The notes beneath the pieces are model-generated. The model was not told the DNA's origin, did no database searches, and saw nothing but the letters and a program-made list of their open reading frames with translations. Source: Tsuneonella sediminis (GTDB taxonomy: Bacteria; Pseudomonadota; Alphaproteobacteria; Sphingomonadales; Sphingomonadaceae). From it: a stretch of DNA of 64,000 nucleotides. Made by a program: the position numbers and the translations under genes. The stretch covers positions 1,798,001 to 1,862,000 of the forward strand of contig NZ_JBNCBU010000001.1 of NCBI RefSeq assembly GCF_051912845.1, read 5' to 3'. Below are positions 40,629-49,794 of the stretch, piece by piece. Every line of letters starts with the position of its first letter. The first letter of the stretch is position 1.

Positions 40629-42656
40629 ATGGCGACACGCGCTCGACTGCCGCTCATGATTGCTGCGCCGCGCTTCGTGGGGGAGCGCCTGCTGGCGTTC
40701 GTGCCGCTCGTTGTTGTGGCCTTCGCCGGCGCGCTCGAACTGGCGCTGGCCGATCGCAAGTTCGGCCTGTTCACCGGCGGCTTCGGGATGAGCCGGGCGG
40801 TGGATACCGCAGCCGAGCGCGCGACGTTCCTGATCGGTTACGTATCCGCCATGATGGTCCTGGGGCTGCTTGGCTGGGCGTTCGCGCGAACGGTGACGCG
40901 CCGGCGCGCCGCATGGACCCCAGCCTATGCCTTCGCGCTCGTCAACGGCGGCCTGTTTGCCGGCTTGCTCGCGGCGCAGTACCGGCTCGCCGCATATTTC
41001 AGCGACGCCATGGGCTTTGCGCTGATGAAGCAGCTGGGCGGCGGGAGCCTCGTGGACGCGTTGCTATTCGGGATGAGCGAGATCGGTGTTGCGCTCATCG
41101 CACTCGCCGCCATGGCCGGGGCGGCATGGCTCGCGGCGAGACTGCTCGCGCGCGTCCTGCCCGCCGACCTGGCGCGGCCCTCGGCCCCCTCATCCCTGTT
41201 GACGATCTCGGCCGGAGGCCTGTTCCTTGTGTGCGCCGCGGCGATTCCGCGCACCGGCGGTGATGCGGCATTCGCCCTCGAGCGCACGCTCGCATGGGAC
41301 GCACTGACCGGCGCTCTCGACACCGCGACCGATTTCGACCGTGACGGGTACGGGCTTTTCGGCATCCAGCACGATGCCGCGCCGTTCGACTCCTCTCGCC
41401 ATCCGCTCGCGCTCGACGTGCCGGGTAATGGCATCGACGAGGACGGCTATGGCGGCGACCTCAGACTGGTGCCGCTGCCCGCTGTGGCCGGTCCGCAGGT
41501 ATTCTCGGGCAGGCGGCCCCACATCGTCATCGTGGTGTTCGAATCGATGCGGGGCGACGTGCTCGGCAAGCGGGTGAACGGCCAGGTGGTCGCGCCGAAC
41601 CTCGAGGCGCTGGCCCGGGCGGGTAGCGTGGCGCGCCCGGCCTACAGCCACGTCGGCTTCACGACCGAGAGCCTCAAGTCGCTGTTTTCGGGCCAACTCG
41701 CGCCGGAGGACGGCGATCCGTCGCTGTTCCGCGACCTCTCGGCTAGCGGGTACCGGATCGGCGTGTTTTCCGGCCAGCCGGAAGACTTTGGCGGCATCTC
41801 GCAGACGGTGGGCATGCGCGAGACCGCGGACGTCCATGTCGATGCCGAGACGCTGCGCGACAAGCGCGCATTCGACTTTGCCGCCCAAGGATCGCTTCTG
41901 GTCGATGAGGGTCACCTGCTCGCCGCCTTCGACCGCACCTTCGGCCGCGAGGACTGGGCCGCACGGCCGCACTTCGCCTATTTCAATTTCCAGTCCGCGC
42001 ACTTCCCCTACGACCATCCGGGCGTGGTCCGCCGCCTCACGGCCGATCCGCTTCCGCGCGGCGAAATCGCTGCGGCCAACGCGCGACGGTTAGAGGAAAC
42101 CTACTGGAACGCGGTTGCCTATGCCGATCGGCGGCTGGGCGAACTCGTCGCGCGGCTCAAGGCAAAGGGCGTGTGGGATGACACTGTCCTCGTGGTCAGC
42201 GGCGACCACGGGGAAGAGCTGTTCGACGGCGGCTTTCTTGGTCATGGCCACGTGATCAACCGCGAACAGTTCGGCACGTTGCTGGTGGCGAACCGTCCCG
42301 GGTTGCTGCCGGCCGGACCTGTCGGCCTTGCCGATTACCGCGCGATCCTGTCCGCCGCGATCCGCGAACAGGATCCGCCTCCTGCCCCGGTGCCGCCGTT
42401 CCTGCACATCGGCCCGCTCGACTTGCCGACCGCCATTGGCCTCGCCGGTCCGCGCGGAGAGCTTACCGGCGTGCGCCTCGATACCGGCGAAACCTGCTTT
42501 CGCGAACGAGGACGCTGTGCGGCGTATGGCTCGCTTACCGGTACCGACAGGGCGCGGGCCGATGCCGTGATCGCCCGCTGGGGCTCGGAGCGCTGGCGCA
42601 AGCATGCCGGAGCTGCCGGTCGCGTGCCGGGGCGCCCGGTCGCCGCTTCGCGCTGA
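40629..42656 (+). CDS. Membrane sulfatase-superfamily phosphoglycerol/phosphoethanolamine transferase-like, 675 aa
   Basis: About five membrane helices occupy residues 15-210, then the sulfatase/alkaline-phosphatase-fold domain. Its motifs are IVIVVFESMRGDVLG (metal and Ser/Thr-type nucleophile region), SHVGFTTESLKSLFSGQ and DDTVLVVSGDHGEELF with GHGHVINREQFGTLLV. The layout is like LtaS or opgB/eptA types that transfer groups to lipids or glycans on the outer side of the membrane. Between helices and catalytic part lies an Asp-rich stretch (DFDRDGYGLFG and GIDEDGYGGDL) that looks calcium-binding. Substrate unknown. Confidence 0.85.
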   Translation: MATRARLPLMIAAPRFVGERLLAFVPLVVVAFAGALELALADRKFGLFTGGFGMSRAVDTAAERATFLIGYVSAMMVLGLLGWAFARTVTRRRAAWTPAYAFALVNGGLFAGLLAAQYRLAAYFSDAMGFALMKQLGGGSLVDALLFGMSEIGVALIALAAMAGAAWLAARLLARVLPADLARPSAPSSLLTISAGGLFLVCAAAIPRTGGDAAFALERTLAWDALTGALDTATDFDRDGYGLFGIQHDAAPFDSSRHPLALDVPGNGIDEDGYGGDLRLVPLPAVAGPQVFSGRRPHIVIVVFESMRGDVLGKRVNGQVVAPNLEALARAGSVARPAYSHVGFTTESLKSLFSGQLAPEDGDPSLFRDLSASGYRIGVFSGQPEDFGGISQTVGMRETADVHVDAETLRDKRAFDFAAQGSLLVDEGHLLAAFDRTFGREDWAARPHFAYFNFQSAHFPYDHPGVVRRLTADPLPRGEIAAANARRLEETYWNAVAYADRRLGELVARLKAKGVWDDTVLVVSGDHGEELFDGGFLGHGHVINREQFGTLLVANRPGLLPAGPVGLADYRAILSAAIREQDPPPAPVPPFLHIGPLDLPTAIGLAGPRGELTGVRLDTGETCFRERGRCAAYGSLTGTDRARADAVIARWGSERWRKHAGAAGRVPGRPVAASR

Positions 42657-42828
42657 CATTGCGCACCGCCGCAAGGGAGACGGCGGGTCCTCATGCGGCA
42701 CCGAAGGGCTTGCCTTGGGCGTCCTTCTCGCCTAGGGGCGCGCCCTTCACCGACACGTGTTTCACAGTCGGCCTGGCTATCTAGGGCTGCCAGGGCTGAT
42801 TGGTGCGTGTCTTCGAAAGGAGACGAAA

Positions 42829-43032
42829 ATGCCCAAGATGAAGACCAAGAGCGGGGTCAAGAAGCGTTTCAAGATCACCGCTACCGGCAAGGTCAAGCAC
42901 GGGGTCGCCGGCAAGCGCCACCGCCTGATCAGCCATAACGCCAAGTACATCCGCCAGAACCGCGGGACCACCGTGATCGCCGACGCCGATGCGAAGACGA
43001 TCAAGAAGTGGGCGCCCTACGGGCTCGATTGA
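42829..43032 (+). CDS. rpmI: 50S ribosomal protein L35, 67 aa
   Basis: MPKMKTKSGVKKRFKITATGKVKHGVAGKRHRL is the classic L35 N-terminus. An AAAGGAG site lies eight bases before ATG 42829. The usual infC gene does not stand in front; the 172-base leader has no strong structure that I can define. rplT follows 14 bases after. Confidence 0.97.
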   Translation: MPKMKTKSGVKKRFKITATGKVKHGVAGKRHRLISHNAKYIRQNRGTTVIADADAKTIKKWAPYGLD

Positions 43033-43046
43033 GGAGGTACTGAGAC

Positions 43047-43403
43047 ATGGCACGCGTCAAGAGGGGTGTAACCACCCGCGCCAAGCACAAGCGGATCCTC
43101 GATCAGGCCAAGGGCTATCGCGGTCGCCGCAAGAACACCATCCGCGTCGCGCGGCAGGCGGTCGAAAAGGCCGGCCAGTATGCCTATCGCGACCGCAAGG
43201 TGAAGAAGCGGAACTTCCGCGCGCTCTGGATCCAGCGGATCAACGCCGCGGTTCGCGCCGAGGGACTGACCTATTCGCAGTTCATGCACGGCGTTAAGCT
43301 CGCCGGCATCGAGCTCGACCGCAAGGTCATGGCCGACGTTGCGATGAACGAGAGCCCCGCGTTCAGCGCGATCATCGCCCAGGCGAAGGCCGCCCTGAAC
43401 TAG
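43047..43403 (+). CDS. rplT: 50S ribosomal protein L20, 118 aa
   Basis: MARVKRGVTTRAKHKRILDQAKGYRGRRKNTIRVARQAVEKAGQYAYRDRKVKKRNFRALWIQRIN is typical of L20, an early assembly protein of the large subunit. AGGAGG lies before ATG 43047. A hairpin (43406-43423) follows. In many relatives pheST comes next; here two AraC genes intervene. Confidence 0.97.
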   Translation: MARVKRGVTTRAKHKRILDQAKGYRGRRKNTIRVARQAVEKAGQYAYRDRKVKKRNFRALWIQRINAAVRAEGLTYSQFMHGVKLAGIELDRKVMADVAMNESPAFSAIIAQAKAALN

Positions 43404-43405
43404 GC

Positions 43406-43423
43406 AACCCGTTTCGCCGGGTT
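43406..43423 (+). terminator. Weak hairpin after rplT
   Basis: Arms AACCCG/CGGGTT (43406-43411 and 43418-43423) with a six-base loop lie three bases past the rplT stop, without a T-run. It may partially terminate the ribosomal transcript before the AraC genes. Confidence 0.45.
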
Positions 43424-43558
43424 CACGGGGGCGTCGCGAGCATTTGGCTAGCGGCGCCCTCGCCGTTTGCGCGCTTGACGCGGAGGCGCACGCGACTAGT
43501 GTCGAAAAAATACAAGGCATAGCCCTGCGGGTCGCCCTCCACCCAAGACAGGACAGCC

Positions 43559-44443
43559 ATGACGGACATGCCACGGATTACCGTGCGCTTCTTCCGCCTG
43601 TCGGAGGAGTTGCAGCCCTACTTCACCGCCCTTTACCTGACGGTCATCGACGCCGGCGAAGCGCTGGTCAGAGATCACCTCCATCCGGAATGGGCCGCGA
43701 TGCGGTTCACCGAGGGACCCCCGCCGATCGCCTGCATCGGCCCGGGGGAGCTCGTGCCACAGTGGCCTTTCGTTGCCAGCGGGCCGACCAGCAAGGCGAC
43801 CAACTTCGGGGTGCGAACCAGCCGGATCTGGGGTCTTGGCCTCCAGCCCGCGGGCTGGGCGCGATTCGCCCAGGGTTCGGCTGCCGCCCTTGCCAACCGG
43901 ACGGTCGATGGAACAACCCACCCCTCGTTCGCGGCGTTCGCGGCTATCCTGCCGCGGATTCTCGCTTGCGAGGACGGCGACGATGCCAAGGCCGCGATGG
44001 TCGACGAGCACCTGCGCGGTCATGGCGGCCGGGCCGATCCCCGCGAGGACGCGATCTTCGCCTGCCAGGATGCCTTGCGTGACCCCGAACTGGGCGAGGT
44101 CGGCGCCTTGCAGGACCGGCTCGGCATGACGGTGAAGACGCTCGAGCGGTTCTGCCGCCGGTACTTCGGCTTTCCCCCCAAGATGCTGCTGCGCCGCCAG
44201 CGGTTCGCCCGCAGCCTCGCCCAGTTCATGCTGGATCCATCGCTGAGCTGGATCGACGCGCTCGACGGCCAGTATCACGACCAGGCCCAGTTCGTCCGCG
44301 AGTTCCGCGAATTCATGGGCATGCTGCCGAGCGAATACGCGAGGACGCCGCACCCGATCGTTCAGCCGATCATGCGTCAGCGCATGGTCGACCAGGGAGC
44401 GGCGGAACCCCTCGACCTGCCGACGATCGCGCGGTTCCGATAG
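43559..44443 (+). CDS. AraC-family transcriptional regulator (copy 1), 294 aa
   Basis: The C-terminal AraC DNA-binding domain (about 190-275) holds two HTH units: LQDRLGMTVKTLERFCRRYFGFPPKMLLRRQRFARSL and YHDQAQFVREFREFMGMLPSEYARTPHP. The N-terminal 180 residues (ALYLTVIDAGEALVRDHLHPEWAAM, LGLQPAGWARFAQ) are a sensor domain I cannot assign to a ligand; they lack a cupin HxH pattern. It is a paralog of the next gene with the same layout. ATG 43559 follows AGGACAG. Target genes unknown. Confidence 0.9.
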   Translation: MTDMPRITVRFFRLSEELQPYFTALYLTVIDAGEALVRDHLHPEWAAMRFTEGPPPIACIGPGELVPQWPFVASGPTSKATNFGVRTSRIWGLGLQPAGWARFAQGSAAALANRTVDGTTHPSFAAFAAILPRILACEDGDDAKAAMVDEHLRGHGGRADPREDAIFACQDALRDPELGEVGALQDRLGMTVKTLERFCRRYFGFPPKMLLRRQRFARSLAQFMLDPSLSWIDALDGQYHDQAQFVREFREFMGMLPSEYARTPHPIVQPIMRQRMVDQGAAEPLDLPTIARFR

Positions 44444-44571
44444 GAGACCGACCTCTACTTGCCGCCGCGCCCGGGCCTTGGTAGCGTCGCATTCTTACAA
44501 CACGAGCGTGCACAGACCCTGCCCGCTTTCGCGTCGCTCTATCCCTCCAACCCGGAGTAAGCGTCGAGTCC

Positions 44572-45468
44572 ATGCCCGATCAGACGGTGTCCGCGCCGCC
44601 CCTCGAGTGCACTGTGTCGGCGCGGTTCTTTGCGCCGCCCGAGGGACTCGAAGGTTGTCTGACGAGCATTTATCGGCTCGAACTGTCGGTTGCCGGACCC
44701 GGCGTGGTCACCGACTGGCTCCAGCCCGAATGGGCCAACCTGCGGGTCTTTTCCGGCGCGCGTCCCTGGGCACAGGTCGGCGAGGGCCGGGTCGTGGACG
44801 ACGCCCGGTTCACCGTCACCGGGCCGAGTTCGCGCGGCACGCGGTTCGAGCTGGGGACCACGCGGATGTGGGGGATCGGCCTGCTGCCGCTCGGCTGGGC
44901 GCGTCTGGTCGGGCGTCCGGCGGCCGGCTATGCCAACATGCTCGCCGACGCGGAGCGCCATCCCGATTTCGCGCGCTTCGCCGACCTTCCCGGTATATTC
45001 GCAGGAACCCCTGACGACGACATCGAGCTCGAGCGGATCATCGCGGTCCTGCGCCGGGCTTCGCGCCCCCTTGCCGACGAGACGAGGATCGTCGCCGTCC
45101 ACCAGGCGATGATCCAGCTCGGGCTGGCCAAGGTAGACGACTTCGCCCAGCGGGCGGGTCTTTCGGTGCGCGCTCTCGAGCGCGTGTGCCGCCGCCATTT
45201 CGGGTTCCCGCCCAAGCTGCTGCTGCGGCGCCAGCGGTTCGTGCGCAGCATCGCCGCCTGGATGCTGGGGGGAATGGGCAAGTGGACCGGGGCGATCGAC
45301 GAACTCTACACCGACCAGGCGCACTTCAATCACGAGTTCCACGAGTTCATGGGCATGTCGCCGAGCGAATACGCGGCGCTGCCCCATCCGATCCTGGCGG
45401 AGTTCATGGAGCAGCGGGCGAAAAGCTGGGGCTCGCCCGCGCAGACGCTCGACCGCCCGCCCGGATAG
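44572..45468 (+). CDS. AraC-family transcriptional regulator (copy 2), 298 aa
   Basis: Same architecture as the gene at 43559: sensor part (YRLELSVAGPGVVTDWLQPEWANL, GIGLLPLGWARLVG) and AraC domain (AQRAGLSVRALERVCRRHFGFPPKLLLRRQRFVRSIAAW, YTDQAHFNHEFHEFMGMSPSEYAALPHP). The two align over their whole length but differ at many positions, so the duplication is old. A 128-base gap between them may hold a second promoter. pheS begins 71 bases after it. Confidence 0.9.
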   Translation: MPDQTVSAPPLECTVSARFFAPPEGLEGCLTSIYRLELSVAGPGVVTDWLQPEWANLRVFSGARPWAQVGEGRVVDDARFTVTGPSSRGTRFELGTTRMWGIGLLPLGWARLVGRPAAGYANMLADAERHPDFARFADLPGIFAGTPDDDIELERIIAVLRRASRPLADETRIVAVHQAMIQLGLAKVDDFAQRAGLSVRALERVCRRHFGFPPKLLLRRQRFVRSIAAWMLGGMGKWTGAIDELYTDQAHFNHEFHEFMGMSPSEYAALPHPILAEFMEQRAKSWGSPAQTLDRPPG

Positions 45469-45539
45469 CGGCCGCGAGTCCGCTTGCCGCGCGCAGGGCA
45501 TTGCGATGAAGCGCGAGCGCCCCTAGGGGCCGGGGCGCA

Positions 45540-46655
45540 ATGGATACGACCGATCAGACCCGCCTCGACGAGGCGCTGGCCGCCATCGCCGGGGCCGAAA
45601 CGAGCGAGGCGCTCGAGGCGCATCGCGTTGCCGCGCTGGGCAAGTCCGGCTGGGTGAGTGCGCTCCTCAAGACGCTGGGCCAGATGACTCCCGATCAGCG
45701 CCAGGTCGAGGGGCCGCGCATCCAGGGTTTGCGCGCGCGGGTGGCCGAGGCGATCGAGGCACGCAAGGCCGTGCTCGAGTCCGCCGCGCTCGAGGCGCAG
45801 CTGGCGAGCGAGGTGCTCGACCTGACCCTGCCCGCGCCGCAGGCGCCTCGCGGTTCGATCCATCCCGTCAGCCAGGTCATGGACGAGCTGGCCGAGATAT
45901 TCGCCGACCTGGGTTTCTCGGTCGCCACCGGACCCGAGATCGAGGACGACTGGCACAACTTCACCGCGCTCAACATGCCCGAAAGCCATCCCGCGCGCGC
46001 TATGCATGACACCTTCTACTTCCCGGACGAAGGTCCCGAGGTGGCAGGCGGCAAGACCCGGATGGTCCTTCGCACCCACACCTCGCCGGTCCAGATTCGC
46101 GCAATGGTCGGGCAGGGCGCGCCGCTGCGGGTCATTGCGCCGGGCCGTGTCTACCGTTCGGACAGCGACGCCACGCACACTCCGATGTTTCACCAGGTCG
46201 AAGGGCTGGTGATCGACGAGGGCATCCACCTCGGCCACCTCAAGTGGACGCTCGAGACCTTCCTGAAGGCATTCTTCGAGCGCGACGACATCGTCCTGCG
46301 GCTACGGCCGAGCTATTTCCCGTTCACCGAGCCGAGCGTCGAGGTCGACGTGGGCTGGCAGGACGTCGGCGGGCGCCGCGTGCTGGGCGGCGACGGCGAT
46401 GCGCCCGGCCATGGCTGGATGGAACTCCTCGGATCGGGAATGGTCAACCGCCGCGTACTCGAATTCGCGGGTCTCGACCCCGACACGTGGCAGGGCTTCG
46501 CCTTCGGTGTCGGCGTCGACCGGCTCGCCATGCTGAAATACGGAATGGACGATCTGCGCGCCTTCTTCGACGGCGACGGGCGCTGGCTCGCGCATTACGG
46601 GTTCGACCCGCTCGACGTGCCGACGCTCTCGGCCGGTGTGGGGGCGCGGTCGTGA
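45540..46655 (+). CDS. pheS: Phenylalanyl-tRNA synthetase alpha subunit, 371 aa
   Basis: Class II synthetase catalytic subunit. An N-terminal coiled-coil (about 1-85) precedes HPVSQVMDELAEIFADLGFSVATGPEIEDDWHNF (motif 1 side), MHDTFYF, LRTHTSPVQIRAM and motif 2 RVYRSDSDATHTPMFHQVEGL, and motif 3 GFAFGVGVDRLAML. Complete. pheT begins with GTG overlapping its stop. It follows the AraC pair instead of standing next to rplT. Confidence 0.97.
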   Translation: MDTTDQTRLDEALAAIAGAETSEALEAHRVAALGKSGWVSALLKTLGQMTPDQRQVEGPRIQGLRARVAEAIEARKAVLESAALEAQLASEVLDLTLPAPQAPRGSIHPVSQVMDELAEIFADLGFSVATGPEIEDDWHNFTALNMPESHPARAMHDTFYFPDEGPEVAGGKTRMVLRTHTSPVQIRAMVGQGAPLRVIAPGRVYRSDSDATHTPMFHQVEGLVIDEGIHLGHLKWTLETFLKAFFERDDIVLRLRPSYFPFTEPSVEVDVGWQDVGGRRVLGGDGDAPGHGWMELLGSGMVNRRVLEFAGLDPDTWQGFAFGVGVDRLAMLKYGMDDLRAFFDGDGRWLAHYGFDPLDVPTLSAGVGARS

Positions 46656-49042
46656 AGTTTTCGCTCGAATGGCTGAAGGCGTTCCTCGAGACCGAGGCCA
46701 GCGCCCCCGAGATCGCCGCGAAACTCAACGCGATCGGCATCGAGGTCGAGGCTCTCGAGGACCCGGCCGAACGGCTTGCCGGTTTCCGTGTGGCCCAGGT
46801 GCTGACCGCGAACCCGCATCCCGATGCCGACAAGCTCCAGGTCCTCACGGTCGACATGGGGGCTGGCGATCCGCTGCAGGTCGTCTGCGGTGCGCCGAAC
46901 GCGCGCGCCGGCATGAAGGGCGTACTCGGCCTGCCGGGCGCGGTCGTCCCCGCCAACGGGATGGAACTGCGCAAGAGTGCGATCCGCGGCGTCGAATCGA
47001 ACGGCATGATGTGCTCGGTGCGCGAACTCGAACTCGGCGAGGAACACGACGGCATCATCGAACTGCCGGCCGATGCCCCCGTCGGCGAGGCCTTTGCCGA
47101 TTACCACGGCGCCTCCCCGGTGTTCGATGTCGCGATCACTCCCAATCGGCCCGACTGCATGGGGGTCGAGGGGATTGCCCGCGACCTCGCGGCCGCCGGA
47201 ATGGGGGTGTTCAGACCGTGGCGCGCAAGCCACATCGAAGGCAGCTTCCCCTGCCCCGTAGAAATTCGCACCGATGACCCGGAAGGATGTCCGGCGTTCT
47301 ACGGCCGTGTCATCCGCGGGGTGCAGAATGGCGCGAGTCCCGAGTGGATGCAGGCCCGGCTGATCGCCGCGGGCCAGCGGCCGATCAGCGCGCTTGTCGA
47401 TTTCACCAACTATCTGTCGCTCGCCTTCGGGCGCCCCGCGCACGTCTACGACCTCGCCAGGCTTTCGGGCGCCGTGGTCGCCCGGCGCGCGCGGAACGGG
47501 GAGACGGTCGAGGCGCTCAACGAGAAGACCTATACCCTCGACGCCACCATGACCGTGATCGCCGACGACGCGGGCGTGCACGATATCGGCGGGATCATGG
47601 GCGGCGAGCATTCGGGCGTGACGCAGGAGACCACCGACGTCCTTCTCGAGATCGCCTATTTCGATCCTGCCCGGATCGGCGCGACCGGGCGCAAGCTCGG
47701 CATCGCGAGCGATGCGCGCACGCGGTTCGAGCGCGGCGTGGACCCGGCCTTCCTCGACGAGGGGCTCGACCTGCTGACAGACCTGATCCTCAGGGTCTGC
47801 GGCGGAGAGCCGAGCGAGGTCGTGCGCGCCGGATCGCCTCCGTGCGAGCCGCAGGTCGTGGCCTACGATCCTGCCCTCGCCGAACGGCTTGGCGGGGTCG
47901 CGATCCCGGAGACCGAGCAGCGCGCCACGCTCGAACGTCTCGGTTTCGAAGTCTCGTCCGAATGGCAGGTCACGGTCCCGCTGCGGCGCCACGACATCGA
48001 GGGCCCGGCCGACATCGTCGAGGAAGTCGTGCGGATCCACGGGCTCGACGCGGTACCCTCGACCCCGCTCCCCCGGGCGGAGGGAGTGGCGCGGCCGACC
48101 GCGACACCCGAGCAGGCGCGCGAACGCAAGGTCCGCCGCGCCGCAGCGGCGCGGGGTCTGTCCGAGGCGATCACCTGGTCGTTCCTTCCCCGCGACGACG
48201 CCGAACACTTCGCAGAAGGGAACGGCGGCCTGTGGGTGCTCGACAACCCGATCAGCGAGGACATGAAGGCCATGCGACCCTCGCTCATCCCCGGCCTCCT
48301 CGCTGCGGCGCGGCGCAACGCCGATCGCGGAGCGGATTCCATCCGGTTGTTCGAAGTCGGGCGCCGCTACCTGCGCGGGTCTGGCGGCGCGAGCGACGAG
48401 CGCCCGACCGTCGGCGTGCTGCTGACGGGCGAGAAGACGCCGCGTGGCTGGAAGAGCGGCAAGGCGACCGCGTTCGATGCGTACGACGCCAAGGCCGATG
48501 CGCTCGCGCTGCTCGAGGCGGCGGGCGCGCCGGTTGCAAACCTCCAGGTGTCGGGTGACGCGGGGCCGCAATTCCACCCCGGACAGTCGGGCACCCTGCG
48601 GCTCGGTCCAAAGACGGTGCTCGCCCGTTTCGGCGCGCTGCATCCCTCGACCCTCAAGGCATTCGACGTGGAAGGCCCGGCGATGGCCGCTGAAATCTAT
48701 CTCGACGCCATTCCCGCACGGAAGAACGCGACCTTCGCGCGCGCGCCATACGAACCGCCCGCGCTCCAGCCGGTAACCCGGGACTTCGCGTTTCTCGTCG
48801 AGGCGGCGCTTCCTGCGAACGATCTCGTCCGCGCTATTCGCGGGGCGGACAAGGCCCACATCGTCGCTGCCGAAGTGTTCGACGATTTCCGGGGCACGGG
48901 CGTTCCGGCGGGCCGGAAATCGCTGGCGATCGAGGTAAGGTTCCAGCCTGCGGACAAGACCTATACCGATGCCGATCTCAAGGCGCTGTCGGACAAGGTC
49001 GTGGCTGCTGCCGCCAAGCTCGGGGGCGAATTGCGGGGATGA
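46652..49042 (+). CDS. pheT: Phenylalanyl-tRNA synthetase beta subunit, 796 aa
   Basis: GTG 46652 overlaps the pheS stop. N-terminal EMAP-like tRNA-binding domain (about 40-150; VAQVLTANPHPDADKLQVLTVDMG), B3/B4 editing core (about 200-400), B5 and catalytic-like fold, and a C-terminal FDX-ACB anticodon-binding domain (about 700-796; YEPPALQPVTRDFAFLVEAALPANDLVRAIRGAD). It forms the alpha2-beta2 enzyme with PheS. Length is normal. The SDR gene starts with ATG overlapping the stop. Confidence 0.97.
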   Translation: MKFSLEWLKAFLETEASAPEIAAKLNAIGIEVEALEDPAERLAGFRVAQVLTANPHPDADKLQVLTVDMGAGDPLQVVCGAPNARAGMKGVLGLPGAVVPANGMELRKSAIRGVESNGMMCSVRELELGEEHDGIIELPADAPVGEAFADYHGASPVFDVAITPNRPDCMGVEGIARDLAAAGMGVFRPWRASHIEGSFPCPVEIRTDDPEGCPAFYGRVIRGVQNGASPEWMQARLIAAGQRPISALVDFTNYLSLAFGRPAHVYDLARLSGAVVARRARNGETVEALNEKTYTLDATMTVIADDAGVHDIGGIMGGEHSGVTQETTDVLLEIAYFDPARIGATGRKLGIASDARTRFERGVDPAFLDEGLDLLTDLILRVCGGEPSEVVRAGSPPCEPQVVAYDPALAERLGGVAIPETEQRATLERLGFEVSSEWQVTVPLRRHDIEGPADIVEEVVRIHGLDAVPSTPLPRAEGVARPTATPEQARERKVRRAAAARGLSEAITWSFLPRDDAEHFAEGNGGLWVLDNPISEDMKAMRPSLIPGLLAAARRNADRGADSIRLFEVGRRYLRGSGGASDERPTVGVLLTGEKTPRGWKSGKATAFDAYDAKADALALLEAAGAPVANLQVSGDAGPQFHPGQSGTLRLGPKTVLARFGALHPSTLKAFDVEGPAMAAEIYLDAIPARKNATFARAPYEPPALQPVTRDFAFLVEAALPANDLVRAIRGADKAHIVAAEVFDDFRGTGVPAGRKSLAIEVRFQPADKTYTDADLKALSDKVVAAAAKLGGELRG

Positions 49043-49785
49043 AGACCGCCTTCGTCACCGGCGCCACTGCGGGCATCGGCGAGGCAACGGTCCGCGCCCT
49101 CGTCGCCGCTGGATGGCGCTGTGTCGCGACCGGAAGGCGGGCCGAGCGGCTCGACGCGCTCGTCGCTGAACTGGGGGGGGCCAGGGTTCACGCCGCGGTA
49201 TTCGACGTGCGCGACGCGGCCGCGACCGAGCTGGCCCTGAGGGACCTGCCGTCCGACTTCGCGAACATCGATCTCCTCGTGAACAATGCGGGACTCGCCC
49301 GGGGGCTTGCCGCCGCTCAGGAGGCCAGCCTCGACGACTGGCGGGCCATGATCGACACCAACGTCACGGCGATGGTCACGCTTACCCGGCTGCTGCTTCC
49401 GGGCCTGATCGAGCGCAAGGGCGCGATCGTCACGGTCGGCTCGGTCGCGGGCAGCTACATCTATCCGGGCGGCAACGTCTATGCCGGGTCGAAGGCCTTC
49501 GCCAACCACTTCACACTGGCACTGCGCGCCGACCTGCACGGCACCGGGGTGCGGGTCACCAGCATTGAGCCGGGGATGGTCGAGACCGAGTTCACTCTCG
49601 TGCGAACCGGCAGCCAGGAAGCGTCGGACAGGCTCTACGCAGGGGCAAACCCGATGACTGCGCAGGACATCGCCGACACGATCCTCTGGATCGCCGGGCT
49701 CCCCCCGCACCTCAACGTAAACCGCATCGAGCTGATGCCGGTCAGCCAGGATTTCGCGGGCTTCCGGGTCGCGCGCGAGGCCTGA
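49039..49785 (+). CDS. SDR-family oxidoreductase (YdfG-like), 248 aa
   Basis: ATG 49039 overlaps the pheT stop. Classical SDR: TGATAGIGEATV (cofactor loop TGxxxGIG), NNAGLA, catalytic Ser in GSVAGSYIYPGG and YAGSKAFAN (Y-x-x-x-K). The end GLPPHLNVNRIELMPVSQDFAGFRVAREA is like YdfG, the NADP-dependent 3-hydroxy acid (allo-threonine) dehydrogenase. Substrate is inferred. It is the third gene of pheS-pheT-SDR. Confidence 0.92.
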   Translation: MKTAFVTGATAGIGEATVRALVAAGWRCVATGRRAERLDALVAELGGARVHAAVFDVRDAAATELALRDLPSDFANIDLLVNNAGLARGLAAAQEASLDDWRAMIDTNVTAMVTLTRLLLPGLIERKGAIVTVGSVAGSYIYPGGNVYAGSKAFANHFTLALRADLHGTGVRVTSIEPGMVETEFTLVRTGSQEASDRLYAGANPMTAQDIADTILWIAGLPPHLNVNRIELMPVSQDFAGFRVAREA

Positions 49786-49794
49786 CCGCCTCGC

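Noticed and set aside
42657..42828. Ribosomal-protein autoregulatory leader or infC remnant before rpmI
   Set aside because: No infC-like frame and no defined structure could be supported by eye.
46595..48859. 754-residue minus-strand frame opposite pheT
   Set aside because: Antisense to an essential enzyme with normal domains; composition is that of a shadow frame.
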